Shown here: piece after piece, positions 11,201 through 20,039 of the stretch
Numbering within the stretch: the stretch's first letter is position 1
Layout of the letters: every line of letters begins with the position of its first letter
Origin: Silene conica
Lineage: Eukaryota > Streptophyta > Magnoliopsida > Caryophyllales > Caryophyllaceae
Direction of reading: 5' to 3'
DNA length: 64,000 bases
Assembly: GCA_029255685.2 (NCBI GenBank)
Contig: CM055315.2
Span: 56,329,181-56,393,180, forward strand
Program-made: the position numbers and the translations under genes
The notes under the pieces: generated by a model
Database searches by the model: none
What the model saw: only the letters and a program-made list of their open reading frames with translations
What the model was told of the DNA's origin: nothing

Positions 11201-14200
11201 TAGAATTTTCCCTTTAATCTGTGGGTATATCTTTATCACATAAATACCTTGTAGCACTTTTCATTTCAACCATCCCGCTTTAATTCTGGAAGCTACATCT
11301 TTGTCTAACTCTCAATCATTTTGAATAATCTTAGGTATCTAAAGAACTCTGACCCCTCCACAACATTTTGATCGAGAAAAATACCTGAACGAGCACCATG
11401 AATACTCAGTCACTTGGCCTAAATCCACGAGTCCCTAAAGTATGCCTCCACAATTCTAAGTTTCTCTCAACTCTCTCTTTCATCTCATCATTCATCATAC
11501 ACCAACGGATGTTGTCCTGGGTATCCCTTGTCGACTCACCCATAACTATAGCAAAGAGAAAAGGGCTAAATGCAGAACCTTGATGCACCCCAATGCTAAT
11601 GGGAAATTCTTCCGTTCTCTCACGATTAACACTTGCACTAGCCTCCTACATGTCCTTATGAGGTCAATATATTTATGAGACATGCCCTTTCTCCCCAAAC
11701 CAAAGTACCTTTCTTGATACCCTATCATATGCCTTTTCCAAGTCAATAATAACCATATGCAAGTCCTTGACCCGATGGTGTTCCTTCAACTGTTTCATGA
11801 TAAAAATTGCATCCATAGTCGATCTCCTAAATTGGTTATCCGAGATGTCCAGTTATTTCCTAAGCTTTTGCTCGATTATCCGCTCCCATGTTTCCTGGAT
11901 CCAAACCCATTTGACACCACACCCATACTTCGAGGTGGCGCTTCACTTTCTGGCGACGACCTAACAACCATTGCATATTTTTCACTACATTGGGGCCTAG
12001 AAGATGTAGCGTACCCTTGCGTATTTGACACCAATCCCATGTGTAAAGATGGTTGGCACGTCGCTTCTGGGCGACGACCTAGCAACCCTGACATACTTTT
12101 CATTAGACCCGGGTCTATGAAGTGCAGTGCAGCGCGTCGCTTTTGAGGAACTGCCGCAACACATAAAATAATTGTTTTGGGTAGCCAAACAGGTCAAATT
12201 TCACATTGTATCTCTACCTATACAATAACATTACCTAGTGCCTCAAAAGCTCTTTGAAATGGTGGGGGCCTTCAGGAGAGGTGGAATATGTGGGATATGT
12301 ACAGGTTTAACCCTTGAGTTGTCTAACATGGAGAGTCTGCTTTTGGTGCATCCTAACTTATTTTTAGAGAAATCAATGGTCAATGTTGATGTTGGTTAAC
12401 CTTCGAAGAAAAATTGTGACTGTACTGTTATCAAATTGGAACACTTGCAAAATTAGTTGTATCACAATTTCTTCTGAGTGTATAGGCTTAAGAATTTTGT
12501 TCCAGAACATTACTGATGCTAAGGGTTCCTGTGCTTCATAACTCCCTTGGTGACTGTTAGGTACAATGAATATGGATGAAGGTGCTAATTTTCTGAATAT
12601 GGTGGCAGTATGAGACAGTATTACTGGAAAATTGCGAAGCAGCTTGTTCATAGCACTCTCTTCTTCTCTGTGAAATATGCAGTGAAAGTAGCAAGTAGGC
12701 CCTACCACTGTATGCAGCTGAACACCTTTACTATGAAGTGAAGCAAATTGAGTCCATAAATTTCATTCAATTTGCAATTAAGGAAATTTGACAATGTTCT
12801 GCCAATTACTAAAAAATCTGATGTGGCACTGTAAAATTGGCTAGGAATAGATTAAGAAAATTATTCATCTTCTACATAAAAATATTTGTCACCTTACTTA
12901 TCAATTACCCGTTGTCTTGTCTGCATTCCTTGTTAAATCTGTCTGCGAAGTACCATTGTTGGCAATCTCAGTCACCATTTCTTCTCACAGAAATGCTCAA
13001 ACATCTTTCGTCTCTTCATCAGCCATATGTATTTAAAAGCCTGCACTACTTTTTGCAAGCTAAAGCATGAACCCATAAAATTGGGCAAACCTACTTGTAG
13101 TACTAGACACGACTACCATCGGAGGCGTGAAGTGCTAGTGTTAGGAAGAATAATGTTAGTCAAGATAACAAAGAAGAAAAGGATGAGATGGCAACACATA
13201 TTCTTGTATAAATAATACATGATCTGTAGCGAGCATTTGACTGACGATTGTCTATTGGTATTGATGGCACAACAGCTAAAACATATGGAGTCCATTTACT
13301 CCAATTACTACTAAAGGATTTGACTGCAAATAGTGTTTGGAGCCTATTTGCTACTTTCATCATTGCTAAAATTTTCCAAAAGCCTAGATGTGGATTTGTC
13401 AAATTTGCAGATACTTGATGACCGTCTCTTCTCTTCTATAAAAGGTTAAACAAGTGCCACATTGATTTGTGGGCTTGCTATATGCTGAACAGACATTAAA
13501 ATACCATCCACTTACCAAGGGCAATAAGATACATACTATATACATCTACCATATTGTTTTGTGTTGGCTATTGATCTGTGTGTTGGCTATATGCTGAACT
13601 CATTAAGATACCATCCTCTTACCAAGGACAAATAAAGTATGTGTTCTTTTCAATGTTGTGAAATTGTGACGTAGCATATGGTCTTTGTTACCCCTCTACC
13701 CTTGCTTATGTGAGATGCTCTTTGAGTGCCTTGGGGTTTTTTGTTCATTGAGGCGATGATGGTATATTTGTTTTTTTTATTATTAAGTCTTAAATGTAAG
13801 ATCTGCTCAAATGGGGACAATATAAATGTGCAGGACTAAAGATAAAATCTGAGAAAATGTTTCCTTTCTATCCTTTATGCAGTCTGTGCCATGTCGCTGT
13901 GTGTGTTAAAAGAAGTCTCGAATTACTAAGGTTCATAATATTTTTAAGATGAATATGAAGTTGGCTACTGATGACTATTTGGTTTGGATGGGTTTTTATC
14001 CTGGTTACTGGATTTGCGATGAATACGTTCTTACCGATTCGTGATTCGCTCTTATAAAATGTGTGTTAATGTATTTTTAGTAAGCAACAAGATAGGATTC
14101 TGTCAGAACGATTCGCGATTCTTAGGGTACCGAGTTAATCCAGTAACCTAGGTTTTTATACCTTGTGCTGAGTGCTTTGGATTGAACAGCACGAGGATTG

Positions 14201-14564
14201 GATTAGGTTGCAATTAACAAATTGAAAATAAGCCAGTATCTTAATTTATTTGTGTTGCAATGCAGTTTGTTATTGTTTCTCTCTCTGGATGGGGGCTACT
14301 TATCTATGGAAGCTACAAGTTCTTTACTGGAGGAAAAGGAAAGGAGGAGGTATGGATTGCTCTTCTCTTGAATTTACCCTATTTCACTTCAGTAGTTCAG
14401 TGTGCTCACAATCCCTAGAAGCTGTAATTGTAAATTATTCACGTCTTTTTGTGAATTTTTATTAATTAATTTCAGTAATCTTGGTTTTTTAGGCGTTGTT
14501 CTTACGTTGGAATAGATCTTGACGTTTATTCTCCTCTTTGCAGAAAGTGGAGATTTCACACTAA
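8279..14564 (+). CDS. Mitochondrial complex I ESSS/NDUFB11-like subunit, 4 exons
   Basis: Exons 8279-8390, 9534-9604, 14266-14349 and 14544-14564 join in frame through GT-AG introns and encode 95 residues. Exon 1 gives an Arg/Ser/Ala-rich presequence (MASRIVAAARQ through QRRGLAGAA) typical of matrix targeting. Exon 2 encodes a short soluble segment with HHGPLKVNCWQDP and PSKWKEEH. Exon 3 encodes one membrane span (FVIVSLSGWGLLIYGSYKFF) and a Gly/Lys tail, and exon 4 adds six residues and TAA. From memory this matches a small single-span plant protein annotated as the ESSS (NDUFB11-like) subunit of NADH:ubiquinone oxidoreductase in the inner mitochondrial membrane. The exon structure is firm; the family name is less so. 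Intron 2 (4.66 kb) has gained transposons, and intron 1 holds a SINE. Codon 1 has an AAACC-ATGG context. Confidence 0.8.
8804..9003 (+). mobile_element. tRNA-derived SINE with target-site duplication
   Basis: A 200 bp element sits in intron 1 of the complex I gene. It is flanked by perfect 17 bp direct repeats ACAAAATGAAAAATTGA at 8787-8803 and 9004-9020. It has an A-box-like segment (TGGTAAGGGCTTTC, about 8824), a good B box (GGTTCGATTCCC, about 8869), a tRNA-unrelated body of about 120 bp and an A-rich tail (AAAAATAAAAA). These are the marks of a Pol III-transcribed SINE moved by a LINE machinery. The perfect duplication suggests a fairly recent insertion. Small ORFs across it are chance. 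Confidence 0.9.
10290..10345. mobile_element. Stowaway-like MITE end (fragment)
   Basis: ACACTCCCCCATCTCATTTA continuing into ATTGTCCCATTTGACTTTT looks like one terminus of a Stowaway family (usually CTCCCTCC...CATTT). No matching opposite end was found, so it is a fragment or a coincidence. Confidence 0.4.
10915..10957. repeat. 7-bp minisatellite (CTCCTAA)n
   Basis: Five perfect tandem CTCCTAA units (10921-10955) plus partial units at the edges, inside the RTE remnant. Probably replication slippage. Confidence 0.95.
11398..11760 (-). pseudogene. RTE reverse-transcriptase remnant
   Basis: This is the best-preserved coding stretch of the RTE element. The 11546-11746 frame holds I-G-Y-Q-E-R-Y-F-G-L-like and YIDLIRTC blocks. 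A different frame at 11406-11588 holds HQGSAFSPFLFAIVM and ERVERNLELWRHT. The two frames imply at least one frameshift. Proteins of this family prime reverse transcription at a nicked chromosomal site. This copy lacks the YADD/FADD catalytic box. Confidence 0.8.
11895..12150. repeat. Imperfect tandem duplication of about 110 bp
   Basis: Two copies of a block run TTTGACACCA...CCCAT, then a GGCGACGACCTA(A/G)CAACC segment, then CATA(T/C)TTTTCA(C/T)TA and G(A/T)AG(A/T)TG-like ends. They begin near 11910 and 12027. No function was recognised. Confidence 0.65.
12170..13460. other. Intron 2 sequence without recognised elements
   Basis: This is ordinary-looking intronic DNA. Short ORFs on both strands show no recognisable domains. 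Confidence 0.5.
13463..13645. repeat. Imperfect tandem duplication of about 105 bp in intron 2
   Basis: The block GCTATATGCTGAAC...TACCATCC(A/T)CTTACCAAGG occurs at about 13476-13531 and again at about 13583-13630 with small differences. Confidence 0.7.
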
Positions 14565-14900
14565 GAGTTTGTCCTGTTGATTTTGTTGCAATAAAGTCTG
14601 ATCGCATAACTGTCAGACCAGATGGATATCCTGGGGCCTGATTCATGTTAGTGGTTAAGATGGATTTGGAGCGAACATATGGATTTGTAGACTCGGTTTT
14701 TTTTTTGGCAAATTGTATTGCGAACACATAAAAAAGTAGTTATGGTTGAATAACTGTTGCTTCACTTTCCCTTTCAAATTGGTCATATTGCTCTTAAACG
14801 TTTTGCAGATCACAGCATTTGTTTTTGAGGGAATTGTGGCTCTGATGCCTCTCGTCTTTTTGTTCAACTGTAGGCATCTAATAAAAGCATCGTATGGACT
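14565..14900 (+). other. Probable 3' UTR of the complex I gene
   Basis: The DNA after the TAA at 14562-14564 is AT-rich. AATAAA occurs at 14590-14595 and again at 14880-14885. The second gives a more usual 3' UTR length and is the likelier poly(A) signal. Antisense ORFs here (for example 14389-14727) are not supported. Confidence 0.5.
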
Positions 14901-15167
14901 TTGTTGTTGCTTTATCCCCTGTTGAGCTACAATTGCACTAAAATTACACTAACATTCTTATTTTTTTTAAAAATAAGAATTTTATATGTTAAAGCTTTTT
15001 CCTTTTTATCGCCCAAAAATAACGAAATTAACCTTTAGTAAGTAATACCCTTACCAACTTACCCCTAAATAATTAACACACTTACTATTTACTAACACCC
15101 TATGCTTCTAAACTTTTCCAATAATCTTTTTTTTTTGTAGAACTCGAAAATTAAAGTGCCTACATGG

Positions 15168-16385
15168 CTACCCTACATGTCCGACATTGTCCGAGTCGGA
15201 TTTTATTAATACATTACTAGGATAAGCGATTAAATTACATATGGGGTTGACAACGAACATCGGCTTCTTACAAGGACGATCGGATCTGGCCAACTGAGCG
15301 GACACATCTTTTCTCCTTTTTCTCAATGAAACTTCGGGAGAGTACCTGCGACAAGACACACTTACGCCACAAGGACGTAGAAATTTTCGAGAAAAAGATC
15401 TACTTTTAGCAAAAGTAGATAAAAAGCGTCTTGGAGATTCAATCCCTTGGCAATGCTTCTTCTTGGCATTGGCAATCCTCCTATTTCTTTGCGCATAGTG
15501 AGTAAAGGAGTATCTTCCAGGCTTCGGATTAAAAGTGGTGCATGACATTTTCCTACACGAGACACCCTTATATTTTTTGTGGCGGGCTGAAAATATGAAA
15601 AGCTGGTGGACCTTAAGGTCATTCTCAGTCGGAGAACACATAGAGGTGGCATTTTCGTTCACCAACGAGACATGATTACTTGAGTCGTTAGTAACATTCC
15701 TAGTATCAACATGATGTATATGAGTACCAGGAGGAGAGAAGTTGTCACAAACTGACGACACACTTGCGCTCACAGCACAGGAAGAGGGCTCACATAGACC
15801 TACTCTAGGAATAACCGGCTTCACATTGATGATATCTAAAGGAGTCATGTCATTGTTCATGACCTCCGTCACTTTAGATTTTCGCTTTTTAGGGCATCTT
15901 CTCCTCCTCTTCTTCTTATCCTTAGGAGGTTCGCTCATAATTTCTCCCTCTTTAGTAGTCTCACCATTGAGAATCTTAATTGACATAGTGGACAAATCAC
16001 GTTTATGGTAAAAATTCACATTTTTGCCCTCCAACAACATTTTATAAGATTGTGCAAAAATCCTTAGACGGGAACCACCTCCTCCCTTTTTGGCAAACTT
16101 AATGACTTCTCCTTTTTCGGACAACTCAAGAACTGACTTACAAGAAAGACGTTCCTTTTCCTTTAGGTCAGTCATCAAATCTAATTCATCATTACTTTGA
16201 CCCATCTTCACCTTCGCCTCCATATTCACTTCAGTCATCAGATCTGCTTCATCATTACTTTGATCCACCTTCATCTCCATATTAACACTCTCATTATCCT
16301 TTATACTCACGTCATCCTGACTTTCCATCACCTCCGTGATCACACTTTCACTATCCGTTATACCCACCTCAGCATCCGCCGTTTT
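15168..16385 (-). CDS. Unrecognised Lys/Arg-rich protein, terminal exon
   Basis: A continuous frame of about 405 codons runs from just inside a splice-acceptor-like TTTTTTTGGTAG (ending 16386) to a stop at 15168. The N-terminal quarter is acidic and contains an internal repeat (DQSNDEADLMTEV and GQSNDELDLMTDL). The middle has a strongly basic run KDKKKRRRRCPKKRKSK, a likely nuclear localisation signal. The C-terminal third is Arg/Ser/Lys-rich with scattered Cys (for example SFSRKFLRPCGVSVSCRRYS). I recognise no domain. The first in-frame Met-type codon is internal, so the true start should be in an upstream exon. I do not see that exon, and a LINE-bearing repeat begins less than 200 bp upstream. 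It may be a host gene exon, a 5'-decapitated gene or an old mobile-element ORF. Confidence 0.5.
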   Translation of the reverse strand, partial: KTADAEVGITDSESVITEVMESQDDVSIKDNESVNMEMKVDQSNDEADLMTEVNMEAKVKMGQSNDELDLMTDLKEKERLSCKSVLELSEKGEVIKFAKKGGGGSRLRIFAQSYKMLLEGKNVNFYHKRDLSTMSIKILNGETTKEGEIMSEPPKDKKKRRRRCPKKRKSKVTEVMNNDMTPLDIINVKPVIPRVGLCEPSSCAVSASVSSVCDNFSPPGTHIHHVDTRNVTNDSSNHVSLVNENATSMCSPTENDLKVHQLFIFSARHKKYKGVSCRKMSCTTFNPKPGRYSFTHYAQRNRRIANAKKKHCQGIESPRRFLSTFAKSRSFSRKFLRPCGVSVSCRRYSPEVSLRKRRKDVSAQLARSDRPCKKPMFVVNPICNLIAYPSNVLIKSDSDNVGHVG

Positions 16386-16549
16386 CTACCAAAAAAACCA
16401 TTTAAGTTACAAAACGAAAATAATAGATGAACAATACAACCTACAAAGAAAATTAATTTAAGTCTCTAAGAAATTAGCGAATATAATAAAAAAAGGAACA
16501 CCACAATCCCGTGTAGATTATATGACCACACTATGCTTTGTGTCATGCA

Positions 16550-16680
16550 AACAAAACGTCGGCACACCAAAACGGATACGGACACGAACACGACACGGAC
16601 ACGGGACACGACATTCCATGAAATGTAGGACACGGGATACGACATTTAAATATAATAAAATATATATATTTTATGGTTAT
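16550..16680. repeat. GGACACG-rich dispersed repeat, left part
   Basis: This segment has CGGATACGGACACGAACACG followed by ACACGGACACGGGACACGACA and GGACACGGGATACGACATTT. The block continues after the inserted LINE (19761-19960) with GTGTCGGGTGTCCGAGTGTCGG. The two halves look like inverted GTGTCC/GGACAC ends of one non-autonomous element split by the LINE. Its class is uncertain. Confidence 0.5.
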
Positions 16681-16696
16681 AAATAACGTATAATTT

Positions 16697-19600
16697 AAAC
16701 CTCTTAGATATAAATGAGAGAATAGGGAAACCTGTACATTGGAATGATGTAAGGGATTTCAGGGATTGCCTGACTTATTGTGATGTTATGGACGTAAAGG
16801 CTAAGGGGTCTTTCTTTACTTGGAACAACAAACATGAGATTGGGATTAGGGTGTTTTCTCGATTGGATAGATTTTTGGTGAACAATGAATGACTTGATCT
16901 ATACCCAGAGTGTTATGCTTTTTTTGCTCCTGAAGGACTATTTGATCACAACCCATGTGTGTGTTATAGAAGAGCTGTTAGATTTCATCGTCCTCAGTTC
17001 AGATATTTCAACATGTGGGGCAAGGATAGCTTCTTCAAGGAGATTGTTCAATCACACTGGCATCATAAGGTGACTGGTTCTTGGATGTTTCAAGTCATTA
17101 CTAAGCAAAAAGGCTTGAAAGCTCCTCTGAAGCAGCTTAATAGAAACAGATTTTCAGATATTGAGAAAGCAGCAGGGGTTGCTAAGATTAACCTTGAAAG
17201 AATTCAGATGGAGATGCATAATAATCCTACTGATGTGGACATTTTGGCTAAAGAGCATGATTTGGCTGAGGAGTTTAGAAGGCTTTCTATGGCAAATCTT
17301 AGTTTCATGAGACAAAAAACTAAGAATGAATGGCTATGTGAAGGAGATGAAAACAGTAGATATTTCCATAATCAACTGAAATCCAGACTACAACATAATA
17401 AAATTTTACAAATCAGAGATAGTCAAGGGATACTTCATACTGATCATCAAGGGATTGAGAAGGCTTTCTTGGCCTACTATAAAGAATTGTTTGGAACCAG
17501 TTGCTCTACTACTAGAGTACATAACCCTACTGTTTGGAAAGGGCCTTTGATCAATGAGGATCACATCAGCATTTTAATGAAATCAGTAACACCAGAGGAG
17601 ATCAGAGAGGCCATTTTCTCTATTCCTGCTACTAAATCACCTGGCCCAGATGGGTTTAGTAGTCAATTCTATAAGGATGCTTGGAGCATAATAGGGAGAG
17701 ATATCACTGGTGCTGTCATGGATTTCTTCACTTCAGGTAATCTCTTGAAGCAGATTAATAATACAAACATTTCACTTATTCCAAAAGTTAAGAATCCAGT
17801 GAGTGTCTTGGAGTATAGACCTATAGCATGTTGCAATGTCCTATACAAATGTATTACCAAAATCTTATGTACAAGAATGGGGAAAGTGTTGCCAGATATT
17901 ATCAATAGGAGTCAAGGAGGTTTCATCCAGGGTAGGCATATAGTTGAGAATGTGCTTATCTGTCAGGATCTAGTGAGGTTATATAATAGAAAGGCAGCCT
18001 CTCCTAGATGCCTTATTAAGATTGATTTGAGGAAGGCTTATGACACGGTTGAATGGGAGTTTGTACATCAAATGCTTCAAGCTCTAAAATTCCCTCCTCC
18101 TTTTATTAAACTCATTATGGTGTGTGTGACTTCACCATCATACTCTTTAAGTGTCAATGGCAATCAGTTTGGTTTTTTTAAGGGCCAAAGGGGTTTAAGG
18201 CAAGGGGATCCTTTATCTCCTCTTCTTTTCACTGTTTGCATGGAATACTTGTCCAGAATTCTGACTGTGGTGTCTCAGCAAGCGAATTTCAGATTCCATC
18301 CTATGTGTGGACATGTTAGATTGAATCATTTGCTCTTTGCAGACGATCTCCTAATGTTTTGTAAGGGTAATGATCATTCTATTATGTGTTTATTGAGAGC
18401 TTTCTCCACTTTTTCAGCCAGTTCAGGTCTTAAACTCAATAAGGAAAAAACTAACATTTATTTCAATGGGGTTCATGGGGACACTATGAGAGATATTGTC
18501 AATGTGTCTGGTTTTGCAGTTGGCAAGCTGCCTTTCAGATATTTGGGAGTACCTATATCCTCTAAGAAGCTCAGCAAGTATGAGGGTCATAAACTCATAG
18601 AAAAGATTGTGGATAGAATTCGTGGCATGGGGGCTAGGCATCTTTCTTATGCAGGGAGACTGATCTTAGTGAAATCAGTCTTTTCAACAATGCATTCTTA
18701 TTGGGCCTCTATCTTTCTCATCCCTTCTGGCATAATGAGAAAGGTTGATGCAATTTGTAGAAATTTCCTTTGGGGAGGAAAGGATACCTATTTAAGAGCT
18801 CCGAGTGTTAATTGGACAAAATGTTGTACGCCTAAGCAGGAAGGAGGACTGGGCATTCTAAATGCATCACTTTGGAACAAAGCTCTTCTAGGAAAATACA
18901 CGTCTTGGTTGGCAACAAAAAAAGATCACTTATTGGTCAGATGGGTGAATCATGTCTATATGAAAGGGAGACATTGGAAAGATTGTATTTCACCAACTGA
19001 TTGCAGTTGGTCCTGGAAAAAAATCATTTCTGTGAAGGACTATTTTAAACATGGGTACAATAATGAGGTTTGGACTGCTTCTCCAAAGGGTTATACTGCG
19101 AAGGAAGGATATAATTGGCTGAGAGTGAAGAAGCCTAATGTGACTTGGAGGTACTTATGTTGGAACAGCCTGAACATCCCCAAGACTTCTTTTATTTATT
19201 GGGCTGCTCAACATAAGAGGTTGTACACTTTGGACAGATTATGCAGAATGGGAAACTGTAATGAGACGATTTGTTACATATGCAGGGCTGATCCAGAAAA
19301 CCACGAGCATCTTTTCTATGACTGTATGTATGTTAAGAAGTGTATTACTGAGCTTCAGGCACTGCTACACATTAATGCCTGGCCCTCAGACATGGTGCAT
19401 TGGTTCTCGCATACTAGGAACAATTCGGGGCTCCAGAGACGTTTTATTGGGGCTTGTTATGTTTACTTGATTTATGCAGTTTGGATGGCTCGAAACACAG
19501 CCAGAGTTGAGCACTATATCCCTATCCCAAAGATGCTGATTCAGAAAATTTGCAAGGAGGTGAAAATGAGATGGACGCATCAAAACAAGAAAAAGCTGGG

Positions 19601-19744
19601 AACGAGAGATCAGAACTGGTTGTTGAGGTTTTAATAGTGATTATGCTTTAATGTAATTACTTTAATGTAATTAGTTTAGCAACAAAAGTCATTCTTTGTA
19701 TTGGTCAGTTTTATTCAATATATACTTACATTTCAACAAAAAAA
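16697..19744 (+). mobile_element. L1-type LINE, 5'-truncated, young
   Basis: The element is flanked by perfect 16 bp direct repeats AAATAACGTATAATTT at 16681-16696 and 19745-19760, and it ends in an A-tail (about 19738-19744). It starts inside the endonuclease domain (visible S-F-F-T-W-N-N-K, then FSRLDRFLVNNE) and runs through RT to the 3' UTR. It belongs to a different L1 subfamily from the copies at 1-2793 and 58291-62961. It has split a GGACAC-rich repeat. Confidence 0.93.
16893..19634 (+). CDS. LINE ORF2 reverse transcriptase, uninterrupted but 5'-truncated
   Basis: About 914 codons are open after one in-frame TGA at 16890-16892, which falls in the endonuclease C-terminus where a Trp is expected. 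In order: the end of the endonuclease (A-P-E-G-L-F-D-H-N-P), a linker with helical character, RT (SPGPDGFSSQFYKDAW at about 17640; EYRPIACCNVLYK at about 17810; LRQGDPLSPLLF at about 18200; catalytic FADDLLMFCKG at about 18340), the thumb, and the C-terminal zf-RVT zinc-binding region (C-x2-C at about 19268, H-x4-C at about 19310). The endonuclease N-terminus and ORF1 are absent, so it cannot move alone, but RT looks enzymatically complete. Confidence 0.88.
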   Translation, partial: LDLYPECYAFFAPEGLFDHNPCVCYRRAVRFHRPQFRYFNMWGKDSFFKEIVQSHWHHKVTGSWMFQVITKQKGLKAPLKQLNRNRFSDIEKAAGVAKINLERIQMEMHNNPTDVDILAKEHDLAEEFRRLSMANLSFMRQKTKNEWLCEGDENSRYFHNQLKSRLQHNKILQIRDSQGILHTDHQGIEKAFLAYYKELFGTSCSTTRVHNPTVWKGPLINEDHISILMKSVTPEEIREAIFSIPATKSPGPDGFSSQFYKDAWSIIGRDITGAVMDFFTSGNLLKQINNTNISLIPKVKNPVSVLEYRPIACCNVLYKCITKILCTRMGKVLPDIINRSQGGFIQGRHIVENVLICQDLVRLYNRKAASPRCLIKIDLRKAYDTVEWEFVHQMLQALKFPPPFIKLIMVCVTSPSYSLSVNGNQFGFFKGQRGLRQGDPLSPLLFTVCMEYLSRILTVVSQQANFRFHPMCGHVRLNHLLFADDLLMFCKGNDHSIMCLLRAFSTFSASSGLKLNKEKTNIYFNGVHGDTMRDIVNVSGFAVGKLPFRYLGVPISSKKLSKYEGHKLIEKIVDRIRGMGARHLSYAGRLILVKSVFSTMHSYWASIFLIPSGIMRKVDAICRNFLWGGKDTYLRAPSVNWTKCCTPKQEGGLGILNASLWNKALLGKYTSWLATKKDHLLVRWVNHVYMKGRHWKDCISPTDCSWSWKKIISVKDYFKHGYNNEVWTASPKGYTAKEGYNWLRVKKPNVTWRYLCWNSLNIPKTSFIYWAAQHKRLYTLDRLCRMGNCNETICYICRADPENHEHLFYDCMYVKKCITELQALLHINAWPSDMVHWFSHTRNNSGLQRRFIGACYVYLIYAVWMARNTARVEHYIPIPKMLIQKICKEVKMRWTHQNKKKLGTRDQNWLLRF

Positions 19745-19760
19745 AAATAACGTATAATTT

Positions 19761-19960
19761 TATTTTTATCATGTATTTGAAACTAAATCTAAATAAGTAA
19801 AGGTACGATTCCATCTTTACTATAACTAATACTCATTTTCCACCCAAGCTTATCTTCTAATCGATCTTTTCTAAAATTTTATTCCTCGTCTAAACTATAA
19901 TATGTTTAGCCTTGTGTCCAAGGAGTGTCGGGTGTCCGAGTGTCGGACACAGGACGACTA
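19761..19960. repeat. GGACACG-rich dispersed repeat, right part
   Basis: This is the continuation of the repeat at 16550 beyond the LINE. It is AT-rich, then GTGTCCAAGGAGTGTCGGGT and GTCCGAGTGTCGGACACAGG. Confidence 0.45.
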
Positions 19961-20039
19961 ATTAAAAGAAGTGTTCGTGCTACCTAACCGTTGACTCGAC
20001 ATGTAAGCCACACGATTCGGCTTGTGCATTGTGTGTAAG

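Larger units (their letters stand above)
10385..11915 (-). mobile_element. RTE-clade LINE, 5'-truncated and decayed, in intron 2
   Basis: On the minus strand, broken frames give RTE-type reverse transcriptase blocks: a G-R-S-T-M-D-A-I-F block, DLHMVIIDLEKAYDRV, MSHKYIDLIR, then LHQGSAFSPFLFAIVM and QDNIRWCMM, followed by ERVERNLELWRHTLGTRGF. The FADD catalytic region is missing or deleted after CMM. The 3' end at about 10400-10470 reads CATATCAGCCAACCCCAAAT and a TTG-like run, as in plant RTE elements. Several stops and frameshifts make it inactive. It lies antisense to the host gene. Confidence 0.85.

Noticed and set aside
14389-14727. Antisense ORF of 112 codons over the last exon of the complex I gene
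   Set aside because: It overlaps a well-supported sense exon, and its composition is that of antisense 3' UTR.
16197-16430. His/Leu/Ile-rich plus-strand ORF
   Set aside because: Shadow of the acidic N-terminal part of the minus-strand exon at 15168-16385.
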